Assembly (NCBI GenBank): GCA_016906335.1
Contig: JADEYG010000004.1
Span: 1,339,001 to 1,403,000 of the forward strand
Direction of reading: 5' to 3'
DNA length: 64,000 nt
Source of the DNA: Novakomyces olei
Taxonomy: Eukaryota; Ascomycota; Novakomycetes; Novakomycetales; Novakomycetaceae
Shown here one piece after another: positions 48,101 through 60,100 of this stretch (positions within the stretch are counted from its first letter, which is position 1; every line of letters starts with the position of its first letter). The translations under genes were made by a program, and so were the position numbers. A model generated the notes under the pieces. It saw only the letters and a list, made by a program, of their open reading frames with translations, was not told the DNA's origin and made no database searches.

Positions 48101-51100
48101 TCGAGCTCTGTTACATCTGTCGCCGACCGGTCTAAGAAGTCGTTTAATTCTTCACAGGGCGCATTGAGTCCAGTCCATTCTGCATTGAATAAGTCAAGCG
48201 AGTCATTAAATTCTTCACAGACAGGATTGAGTCCGTTGCACACTGCATTGAATAAATCGAGCTCTGTTACATCTGTCGCCGACCGGTCTAAGAAGTCGTT
48301 TAATTCATCGACGAGCGCATTGAGTCCGTTGCAGTCTGCATTGAATAAGTCACGCGAGTCGTTAAAATCTTCACAGACAGGATTGAGTTCGTTGCAGTCT
48401 GCATTGAATAAGTCTCGCCCTGCTACAACACTCGCCGACCAATCTAAGAAGTCGTTTAATTCATCGACGAGCGCATTGAGTCCACTTCATTCTGCATTAA
48501 ATAGGTCAAGCTCTGCTACAACACTCGCCGACCAGTCGAAGAAGTCGTTTAATTCATCTACGAGTGCGTTGAGTCCGTTGCAGTCTGCATTGAATAAGTC
48601 TCGCCCTGCTACAACACTCGCCGACCAATCTAAGAAGTCGTTTAATTCATCGACGAGCGCATTGAGTCCACTTCATTCCGCATTAAATAGGTCAAGCTCT
48701 GCTACAACACTCGCTGACCAGTCTAAGAAGTCGTTTAATTCATCGACGAGCGCTTTGAGTCCGATGCAATCAGCATTTAATAAGTCAAGCGAGTCGTTTA
48801 ATCATTCACAGACAGGATTGAGTTCGATTCTATCTGCATTTAATAAGTCAAGCGAGCCGTTTAATTCTTCACAGACAGAATTGAGTCCGATTCAATCTGC
48901 ATTTAATAAGTCACGCGAGTCATTAAATTCTTCACAGACAGGATTGAGTCCGTTGCAGTCTGCATTGAATAAGGCACGCGAGTCGTTAAATTCTTCACAG
49001 ACAGGATTGAGTTCGTTGCAGTCTGCATTGAATAAGTCTCGCCCTGCTACAACACTCGCCGACCAGTCGAAGAAGTCGTTTTATTCATCGACGAGCGCAT
49101 TGAGTCCACTCCATTTTGCATTAAATAAGTCTCGCCCTGCTACAACACTCGCCGACCGGTCTAAGAAGTCGTTTAATTCATCGACGAGCGCATTGAGTCC
49201 GTTGCAGTCTGCATTGAATAAGTCACGCGAGTCGTTAAAATCTTCACAGACAGGATTGAGTTCGTTGCAGTCTGCATTGAATAAGTCTCGCCCTGCTACA
49301 ACACTCGCCGACCAATCTAAGAAGTCGTTTAATTCATCGACGAGCGCATTGAGTCCACTTCATTCTGCATTAAATAGGTCAAGCTCTGCTACAACACTCG
49401 CCGACCAGTCGAAGAAGTCGTTTAATTCATCTACGAGTGCGTTGAGTCCGTTGCAGTCTGCATTGAATAAGTCTCGCCCTGCTACAACACTCGCCGACCA
49501 ATCTAAGAAGTCGTTTAATTCATCGACGAGCGCATTGAGTCCACTTCATTCCGCATTAAATAGGTCAAGCTCTGCTACAACACTCGCTGACCAGTCTAAG
49601 AAGTCGTTTAATTCATCGACGAGCGCTTTGAGTCCGATGCAATCAGCATTTAATAAGTCAAGCGAGTCGTTTAATCATTCACAGACAGGATTGAGTTCGA
49701 TTCTATCTGCATTTAATAAGTCAAGCGAGCCGTTTAATTCTTCACAGACAGAATTGAGTCCGATTCAATCTGCATTTAATAAGTCACGCGAGTCATTAAA
49801 TTCTTCACAGACAGGATTGAGTCCGTTGCAGTCTGCATTGAATAAGTCACGCGAGTCATTAAATTCTTCACAGACAGGATTGAGTCCGTTTCAATCAGCA
49901 TTGAATAAGTCAAGCTCTGCTACAACACTCGCTGACCAGTCGAAGAAGTCGTTTTATTCATCGACGAGCGCATTGAGTTCGATTCTATCTGCATTTAATA
50001 AGTCAAGCGAGCCGTTTAATTCTTCACAGACAGAATTGAGTCCGATGCAATCAGCATTGAATAAGTCAAGCTCTGCTACAACACTCGCTGACCAGTCTAA
50101 GAAGTCGTTTAATTCATCGATGAGCGCATTGAGTTCGATGCAATCTGCATTTAATAAGTCAAGCGAGTCGTTCAATCATTCACAGACAGGATTGAGTCCG
50201 TTTCAATCTGCATTTAATAAGTCACGCGAGCCGTTTAATTCTTCACAGACAGGATTTAGTACGTTGCAGTCTGCATTGAATAAGTCACGCGAGTCATTAA
50301 ATTCTTCACAGACAGGATTGAGTCCGTTGCAGTCTGCATTGAATAAGTCACGCGAGTCATTAAATTCTTCACAGACAGGATTGAGTCCGTTGCAGTCTGC
50401 ATTGAATAAGGCACGCGAGTCGTTAAATTCTTCACAGACAGGATTGAGTCCGTTGCAGTCTGCATTGAATAAGTCACGCGAGTCATTAAACTCTTCACAG
50501 ACTGGATTGAGTCCGTTGCAGTCTGCATTGAATAAGTCTCGCCCATCTACAACACTCGCCAACCAGCCTAAGAAGTCGTTTAATTCATCGACGAGCGCAT
50601 TGAGTCCGATGCAATCTGCATTGAATAAGTCAAGCACTGTTACATCAGTCGCCGACCGGTCTAAGAAGTCGTTTAATTCATCGACGAGTGCGTTGAGTTC
50701 GATTCTATCTGCATTTAATAAGTCAAGCGAGCCGTTTAATTCTTCACAGACAGAATTGAGTCCGTTGCAATCTGCATTAAATAAGTTAAGCTCTGTTACA
50801 TCAGTCGCCGACCGGTCTAAGAAGTCGTTTAATTCATCGACGAGTGTGTTGAGTCCGCTGCAATTTGCATTAAATAGGTCAAGCGAGTCGTTTAATTCTT
50901 CCCAGACAGGATTGAGTCCGTTGCAGTCTGCATTGAATGAGCCGTTTAATTCTTCACAGACAGAATTGAGTCCGATGCAATCTGTATTAAATAAGTCAAG
51001 CGAGCCGTTTAATTCTTCACAGACAGAATTGAGTCCGTTGCAGTCTGCATTTAATAAGTCAAGCGAGCCGTTTAATTCTTCACAGACCGAATTGAGTCCG

Positions 51101-54100
51101 ATGCAATCAGCATTGAATAAGTCAATCTCTGTTACATCAGTCGCCGACCGGTCTAAAAAGTCGTTTAATTCATCGACGAGTGCGTTGAGTTCGATTCTAT
51201 CTGCATTTAATAAGTCAAGCGAGCCGTTTAATTCTTCACAGACAGAATTGAGTCCGATGCAATCAGCATTGAATAAGTCAAGCCCTGCTACAACACTCGC
51301 CAACCAGTCTAAGAAGTCGTTTAATTCATCGACGAGTGCGTTGAGTCCGCTGCAATTTGCATTAAATAGGTCAAGCGAGTCGTTTAATTCTTCACAGACA
51401 GGATTGAGTCCGTTGCAGTCTGCATTGAATAAGTCAAGCCCTGCTAGAACACTCGCCAACCAGTCTAAGAAGTCGTTTAATTCATCGACGAGCGCATTGA
51501 GTCCGATGCAATCTGCATTAAATAAGTTAAGCTCTGTTACATCAGTCGCCGACCGGTCTAAGAAGTCGTTTAATTCATCGACGAGTGTGTTGAGTCCGCT
51601 GCAATTTGCATTAAATAGGTCAAGCGAGTCGTTTAATTCTTCACAGACAGGATTGAGTCCGTTGCAGTCTGCATTGAATGAGCCGTTTAATTCTTCACAG
51701 ACAGAATTGAGTCCGTTGCAGTCTGCATTGAATAAGTCAAGCCCTGCTAGAACACTCGCCAACCAGTCTAAGAAGTCGTTTAATTCATCGACGAGCGCAT
51801 TGAGTCCGATGCAATCTGCATTAAATAAGTCAAGCCCTGCTACAACACTCGCCAACCAGTCTAAGAAGTCGTTTAATTCATCGACGAGTGCGTTGAGTTC
51901 GATTCTATCTGCATTTAATAAGTCAAGCGAGCCGTTTAATTCTTCACAGACAGAATTGAGTCCGTTGCAGTCTGCATTTAATAAGTCAAGCGAGCCGTTT
52001 AATTCTTCACAGACCGAATTGAGTTCGTTGCAGTCTGCATTGAATAAGTCTCGCCCTGCTAGAACACTCGCCGACCAATCTAAGAAGTCGTTTAATTCAT
52101 CGACGAGCGCATTGAGTCCGATGCAATCAGCATTGAATAAGTCAAGCGAGCCGTTTAATTCTTCACAGACAGAATTGAGTCCGTTGCAGTCTGCATTGAA
52201 TAAATCGAGCTCTGTTACATCTGTCGCCGACCGGTCTAAGAAGTCGTTTAATTCATCGACGAGTGCGTTGAGTTCGATTCTATCTGCATTTAATAAGTCA
52301 AGCGAGCCGTTTAATTCTTCACAGACAGAATTGAGTCCGTTGCAGTCTGCATTGAATAAGTCAAGCCCTGCTAGAACACTCGCCAACCAGTCTAAGAAGT
52401 CGTTTAATTCATCGACGAGCGCATTGAGTCCGATGCAATCTGCATTAAATAAGTCAAGCCCTGCTACAACACTCGCCAACCAGTCTAAGAAGTCGTTTAA
52501 TTCATCGACGAGTGCGTTGAGTTCGATTCTATCTGCATTTAATAAGTCAAGCGAGCCGTTTAATTCTTCACAGACAGAATTGAGTCCGTTGCAGTCTGCA
52601 TTTAATAAGTCAAGCGAGCCGTTTAATTCTTCACAGACCGAATTGAGTCCGATGCAATCAGCATTGAATAAGTCAATCTCTGTTACATCAGTCGCCGACC
52701 GGTCTAAGAAGTCGTTTAATTCATCGACGAGTGCGTTGAGTTCGATTCTATCTGCATTTAATAAGTCAAGCGAGCCGTTTAATTCTTCACAGACAGAATT
52801 GAGTCCGATGCAATCAGCATTGAATAAGTCAAGCCCTGCTACAACACTCGCCAACCAGTCTAAGAAGTCGTTTAATTCATCGACGAGTGCGTTGAGTCCG
52901 CTGCAATTTGCATTAAATAGGTCAAGCGAGTCGTTTAATTCTTCACAGACAGGATTGAGTCCGTTGCAGTCTGCATTGAATAAGTCAAGCCCTGCTACAA
53001 CACTCGCCAACCAGTCTAAGAAGTCGTTTAATTCATCGACGAGCGCATTGAGTCCGATGCAATCTGCATTAAATAAGTTAAGCTCTGTTACATCAGTCGC
53101 CGACCGGTCTAAAAAGTCGTTTAATTCATCGACGAGTGCGTTGAGTCCGCTGCAATTTGCATTAAATAGGTCAAGCGAGTCGTTTAATTCTTCACAGACA
53201 GGATTGAGTCCGTTGCAGTCTGCATTGAATGAGCCGTTTAATTCTTCACAGACAGAATTGAGTCCGATGCAATCTGTATTAAATAAGTCAAGCGAGCCGT
53301 TTAATTCTTCACAGACAGAATTGAGTCCGTTGCAGTCTGCATTGAATAAGTCAAGCCCTGCTACAACACTCGCCAACCAGTCTAAGAAGTCGTTTAATTC
53401 ATCGACGAGTGCGTTGAGTTCGATTCTATCTGCATTTAATAAGTCAAGCGAGCCGTTTAATTCTTCACAGACAGAATTGAGTCCGTTGCAATCTGCATTA
53501 AATAAGTTAAGCTCTGTTACATCAGTCGCCGACCGGTCTAAGAAGTCGTTTAATTCATCGACGAGTGTGTTGAGTCCGCTGCAATTTGCATTAAATAGGT
53601 CAAGCGAGTCGTTTAATTCTTCACAGACAGGATTGAGTCCGTTGCAGTCTGCATTGAATGAGCCGTTTAATTCTTCACAGACAGAATTGAGTCCGATGCA
53701 ATCTGTATTAAATAAGTCAAGCGAGCCGTTTAATTCTTCACAGACAGAATTGAGTCCGTTGCAGTCTGCATTTAATAAGTCAAGCGAGCCGTTTAATTCT
53801 TCACAGACCGAATTGAGTCCGATGCAATCAGCATTGAATAAGTCAATCTCTGTTACATCAGTCGCCGACCGGTCTAAAAAGTCGTTTAATTCATCGACGA
53901 GTGCGTTGAGTTCGATTCTATCTGCATTTAATAAGTCAAGCGAGCCGTTTAATTCTTCACAGACAGAATTGAGTCCGATGCAATCAGCATTGAATAAGTC
54001 AAGCCCTGCTACAACACTCGCCAACCAGTCTAAGAAGTCGTTTAATTCATCGACGAGTGCGTTGAGTCCGCTGCAATTTGCATTAAATAGGTCAAGCGAG

Positions 54101-57100
54101 TCGTTTAATTCTTCACAGACAGGATTGAGTCCGTTGCAGTCTGCATTGAATAAGTCAAGCCCTGCTAGAACACTCGCCAACCAGTCTAAGAAGTCGTTTA
54201 ATTCATCGACGAGCGCATTGAGTCCGATGCAATCTGCATTAAATAAGTTAAGCTCTGTTACATCAGTCGCCGACCGGTCTAAGAAGTCGTTTAATTCATC
54301 GACGAGTGTGTTGAGTCCGCTGCAATTTGCATTAAATAGGTCAAGCGAGTCGTTTAATTCTTCACAGACAGGATTGAGTCCGTTGCAGTCTGCATTGAAT
54401 GAGCCGTTTAATTCTTCACAGACAGAATTGAGTCCGTTGCAGTCTGCATTGAATAAGTCAAGCCCTGCTAGAACACTCGCCAACCAGTCTAAGAAGTCGT
54501 TTAATTCATCGACGAGCGCATTGAGTCCGATGCAATCTGCATTAAATAAGTCAAGCCCTGCTACAACACTCGCCAACCAGTCTAAGAAGTCGTTTAATTC
54601 ATCGACGAGTGCGTTGAGTTCGATTCTATCTGCATTTAATAAGTCAAGCGAGCCGTTTAATTCTTCACAGACAGAATTGAGTCCGTTGCAGTCTGCATTT
54701 AATAAGTCAAGCGAGCCGTTTAATTCTTCACAGACCGAATTGAGTTCGTTGCAGTCTGCATTGAATAAGTCTCGCCCTGCTAGAACACTCGCCGACCAAT
54801 CTAAGAAGTCGTTTAATTCATCGACGAGCGCATTGAGTCCGATGCAATCAGCATTGAATAAGTCAAGCGAGCCGTTTAATTCTTCACAGACAGAATTGAG
54901 TCCGTTGCAGTCTGCATTGAATAAATCGAGCTCTGTTACATCTGTCGCCGACCGGTCTAAGAAGTCGTTTAATTCATCGACGAGTGCGTTGAGTTCGATT
55001 CTATCTGCATTTAATAAGTCAAGCGAGCCGTTTAATTCTTCACAGACAGAATTGAGTCCGTTGCAGTCTGCATTGAATAAGTCAAGCCCTGCTAGAACAC
55101 TCGCCAACCAGTCTAAGAAGTCGTTTAATTCATCGACGAGCGCATTGAGTCCGATGCAATCTGCATTAAATAAGTCAAGCCCTGCTACAACACTCGCCAA
55201 CCAGTCTAAGAAGTCGTTTAATTCATCGACGAGTGCGTTGAGTTCGATTCTATCTGCATTTAATAAGTCAAGCGAGCCGTTTAATTCTTCACAGACAGAA
55301 TTGAGTCCGTTGCAGTCTGCATTTAATAAGTCAAGCGAGCCGTTTAATTCTTCACAGACCGAATTGAGTCCGATGCAATCAGCATTGAATAAGTCAATCT
55401 CTGTTACATCAGTCGCCGACCGGTCTAAGAAGTCGTTTAATTCATCGACGAGTGCGTTGAGTTCGATTCTATCTGCATTTAATAAGTCAAGCGAGCCGTT
55501 TAATTCTTCACAGACAGAATTGAGTCCGATGCAATCAGCATTGAATAAGTCAAGCCCTGCTACAACACTCGCCAACCAGTCTAAGAAGTCGTTTAATTCA
55601 TCGACGAGTGCGTTGAGTCCGCTGCAATTTGCATTAAATAGGTCAAGCGAGTCGTTTAATTCTTCACAGACAGGATTGAGTCCGTTGCAGTCTGCATTGA
55701 ATAAGTCAAGCCCTGCTACAACACTCGCCAACCAGTCTAAGAAGTCGTTTAATTCATCGACGAGCGCATTGAGTCCGATGCAATCTGCATTAAATAAGTT
55801 AAGCTCTGTTACATCAGTCGCCGACCGGTCTAAAAAGTCGTTTAATTCATCGACGAGTGCGTTGAGTCCGCTGCAATTTGCATTAAATAGGTCAAGCGAG
55901 TCGTTTAATTCTTCACAGACAGGATTGAGTCCGTTGCAGTCTGCATTGAATGAGCCGTTTAATTCTTCACAGACAGAATTGAGTCCGATGCAATCTGTAT
56001 TAAATAAGTCAAGCGAGCCGTTTAATTCTTCACAGACAGAATTGAGTCCGTTGCAGTCTGCATTGAATAAGTCAAGCCCTGCTACAACACTCGCCAACCA
56101 GTCTAAGAAGTCGTTTAATTCATCGACGAGTGCGTTGAGTTCGATTCTATCTGCATTTAATAAGTCAAGCGAGCCGTTTAATTCTTCACAGACAGAATTG
56201 AGTCCGTTGCAATCTGCATTAAATAAGTTAAGCTCTGTTACATCAGTCGCCGACCGGTCTAAGAAGTCGTTTAATTCATCGACGAGTGTGTTGAGTCCGC
56301 TGCAATTTGCATTAAATAGGTCAAGCGAGTCGTTTAATTCTTCACAGACAGGATTGAGTCCGTTGCAGTCTGCATTGAATGAGCCGTTTAATTCTTCACA
56401 GACAGAATTGAGTCCGATGCAATCTGTATTAAATAAGTCAAGCGAGCCGTTTAATTCTTCACAGACAGAATTGAGTCCGTTGCAGTCTGCATTTAATAAG
56501 TCAAGCGAGCCGTTTAATTCTTCACAGACCGAATTGAGTCCGATGCAATCAGCATTGAATAAGTCAATCTCTGTTACATCAGTCGCCGACCGGTCTAAAA
56601 AGTCGTTTAATTCATCGACGAGTGCGTTGAGTTCGATTCTATCTGCATTTAATAAGTCAAGCGAGCCGTTTAATTCTTCACAGACAGAATTGAGTCCGTT
56701 GCAGTCTGCATTGAATAAGTCAAGCCCTGCTACAACACTCGCCAACCAGTCTAAGAAGTCGTTTAATTCATCGACGAGTGCGTTGAGTTCGATTCTATCT
56801 GCATTTAATAAGTCAAGCGAGCCGTTTAATTCTTCACAGACAGAATTGAGTCCGTTGCAGTCTGCATTGAATAAGTCAAGCCCTGCTAGAACACTCGCCA
56901 ACCAGTCTAAGAAGTCGTTTAATTCATCGACGAGCGCATTGAGTCCGATGCAATCTGCATTTAATAAGTCAAGCCCTGCTACAACACTCGCCAACCAGTC
57001 TAAGAAGTCGTTTAATTCATCGACGAGTGCGTTGAGTTCGATTCTATCTGCATTTAATAAGTCAAGCGAGCCGTTTAATTCTTCACAGACAGAATTGAGT

Positions 57101-60100
57101 CCGTTGCAGTCTGCATTTAATAAGTCAAGCGAGCCGTTTAATTCTTCACAGACCGAATGAGTCCGATGCAATCAGCATTGAATAAGTCAATCTCTGTTAC
57201 ATCAGTCGCCGACCGGTCTAAGAAGTCGTTTAATTCATCGACGAGTGCGTTGAGTTCGATTCTATCTGCATTTAATAAGTCAAGCGAGCCGTTTAATTCT
57301 TCACAGACAGAATTGAGTCCGATGCAATCAGCATTGAATAAGTCAAGCCCTGCTACAACACTCGCCAACCAGTCTAAGAAGTCGTTTAATTCATCGACGA
57401 GTGCGTTGAGTCCGCTGCAATTTGCATTAAATAGGTCAAGCGAGTCGTTTAATTCTTCACAGACAGGATTGAGTCCGATGCAATCAGCATTGAATAAGTC
57501 AATCTCTGTTACATCAGTCGCCGACCGGTCTAAGAAGTCGTTTAATTCATCGACGAGTGCGTTGAGTTCGATTCTATCTGCATTTAATAAGTCAAGCGAG
57601 CCGTTTAATTCTTCACAGACAGAATTGAGTCCGTTGCAGTCTGCATTTAATAAGTCAAGCGAGCCGTTTAATTCTTCACAGACCGAATTGAGTCCGATGC
57701 AATCAGCATTGAATAAGTTAAGCTCTGTTACATCAGTCGCCGACCGGTCTAAGAAGTCGTTTAATTCATCGACGAGTGTGTTGAGTCCGCTGCAATTTGC
57801 ATTAAATAGGTCAAGCGAGTCGTTTAATTCTTCACAGACAGGATTGAGTCCGTTGCAGTCTGCATTGAATGAGCCGTTTAATTCTTCACAGACAGAATTG
57901 AGTCCGATGCAATCTGTATTAAATAAGTCAAGCGAGCCGTTTAATTCTTCACAGACAGAATTGAGTCCGTTGCAGTCTGCATTTAATAAGTCAAGCGAGC
58001 CGTTTAATTCTTCACAGACCGAATTGAGTCCGATGCAATCAGCATTGAATAAGTCAATCTCTGTTACATCCGTCGCCGACCGGTCTAAGAAGTCGTTTAA
58101 TTCATCGACGAGTGCGTTGAGTTCGATTCTATCTGCATTTAATAAGTCAAGCGAGCCGTTTAATTCTTCACAGACAGAATTGAGTCCGATGCAATCAGCA
58201 TTGAATAAGTCAAGCCCTGCTACAACACTCGCCAACCAGTCTAAGAAGTCGTTTAATTCATCGACGAGTGCGTTGAGTCCGCTGCAATTTGCATTAAATA
58301 GGTCAAGCGAGCCGTTTAATTCTTCACAGACCGAATTGAGTCCGATGCAATCAGCATTGAATAAGTCAATCTCTGTTACATCAGTCGCCGACCGGTCTAA
58401 GAAGTCGTTTAATTCATCGACGAGTGCGTTGAGTTCGATTCTATCTGCATTTAATAAGTCAAGCGAGCCGTTTAATTCTTCACAGACAGAATTGAGTCCG
58501 TTGCAGTCTGCATTTAATAAGTCAAGCGAGCCGTTTAATTCTTCACAGACAGAATTGAGTCCGATGCAATCAGCATTGAATAAGTCAAGCCCTGCTACAA
58601 CACTCGCCAACCAGTCTAGGAAGTCGTTTAATTCATCGACGAGTGCGTTGAGTCCGCTGCAATTTGCATTAAATAGGTCAAGCGAGCCGTTTAATTCTTC
58701 ACAGACCGAATTGAGTCCGATGCAATCAGCATTGAATAAGTCAATCTCTGTTACATCAGTCGCCGACCGGTCTAAGAAGTCGTTTAATTCATCGACGAGT
58801 GCGTTGAGTTCGATTCTATCTGCATTTAATAAGTCAAGCGAGCCGTTTAATTCTTCACAGACAGAATTGAGTCCGATGCAATCAGCATTGAATAAGTCGA
58901 GCCCTGCTACAACACTCGCCAACCAGTCTAAGAAGTCGTTTAATTCATCGACGAGTGCGTTGAGTCCGCTGCAATTTGCATTAAATAGGTCAAGCGAGTC
59001 GTTTAATTCTTCACAGACAGGATTGAGTCCGTTGCAGTCTGCATTGAATAAGTCAAGCCCTGCTAGAACACTCGCCAACCAGTCTAAGAAGTCGTTTAAT
59101 TCATCGACGAGCGCATTGAGTCCGATGCAATCTGCATTAAATAAGTTAAGCTCTGTTACATCAGTCGCCGACCGGTCTAAGAAGTCGTTTAATTCATCGA
59201 CGAGTGTGTTGAGTCCGCTGCAATTTGCATTAAATAGGTCAAGCGAGTCGTTTAATTCTTCACAGACAGGATTGAGTCCGTTGCAGTCTGCATTGAATGA
59301 GCCGTTTAATTCTTCACAGACAGAATTGAGTCCGATGCAATCTGCATTAAATAAGTCAAGCGAGCCGTTTAATTCTTCACAGACAGAATTGAGTCCGTTG
59401 CAGTCTGCATTTAATAAGTCAAGCGAGCCGTTTAATTCTTCACAGACAGAATTGAGTCCGATGCAATCAGCATTGAATAAGTCAATCTCTGTTACATCAG
59501 TCGCCGACCGGTCTAAGAAGTCGTTTAATTCATCGACGAGTGCGTTGAGTTCGATTCTATCTGCATTTAATAAGTCAAGCGAGCCGTTTAATTCTTCACA
59601 GACAGAATTGAGTCCGTTGCAGTCTGCATTTAATAAGTCAAGCGAGCCGTTTAATTCTTCACAGACCGAATTGAGTCCGATGCAATCAGCATTGAATAAG
59701 TCAATCTCTGTTACATCAGTCGCCGACCGGTCTAAGAAGTCGTTTAATTCATCGAAGAGTGCGTTGAGTTCGATTCTATCTGCATTTAATAAGTCAAGCG
59801 AGCCGTTTAATTCTTCACAGACAGAATTGAGTCCGTTGCAGTCTGCATTGAATAAATCGAGCTCTGTTACATCTGTCGCCGACCGGTCTAAGAAGTCGTT
59901 TAATTCATCGACGAGCGCATTGAGTCCGTTGCAGTCTGCATTGAATAAGTCACGCGAGTCGTTAAAATCTTCACAGACAGGATTGAGTTCGTTGCAGTCT
60001 GCATTGAATAAGTCTCGCCCTGCTACAACACTCGCCGACCAATCTAAGAAGTCGTTTAATTCATCGACGAGCGCATTGAGTCCACTTCATTCTGCATTAA

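Noticed and set aside
46609-48243. Long minus-strand frames through the repeat array (also 50203-57171 and 57138-59078)
   Set aside because: They are mirror frames of the sense repeat, without signal peptide, start context or known domain; kept only as an observation.
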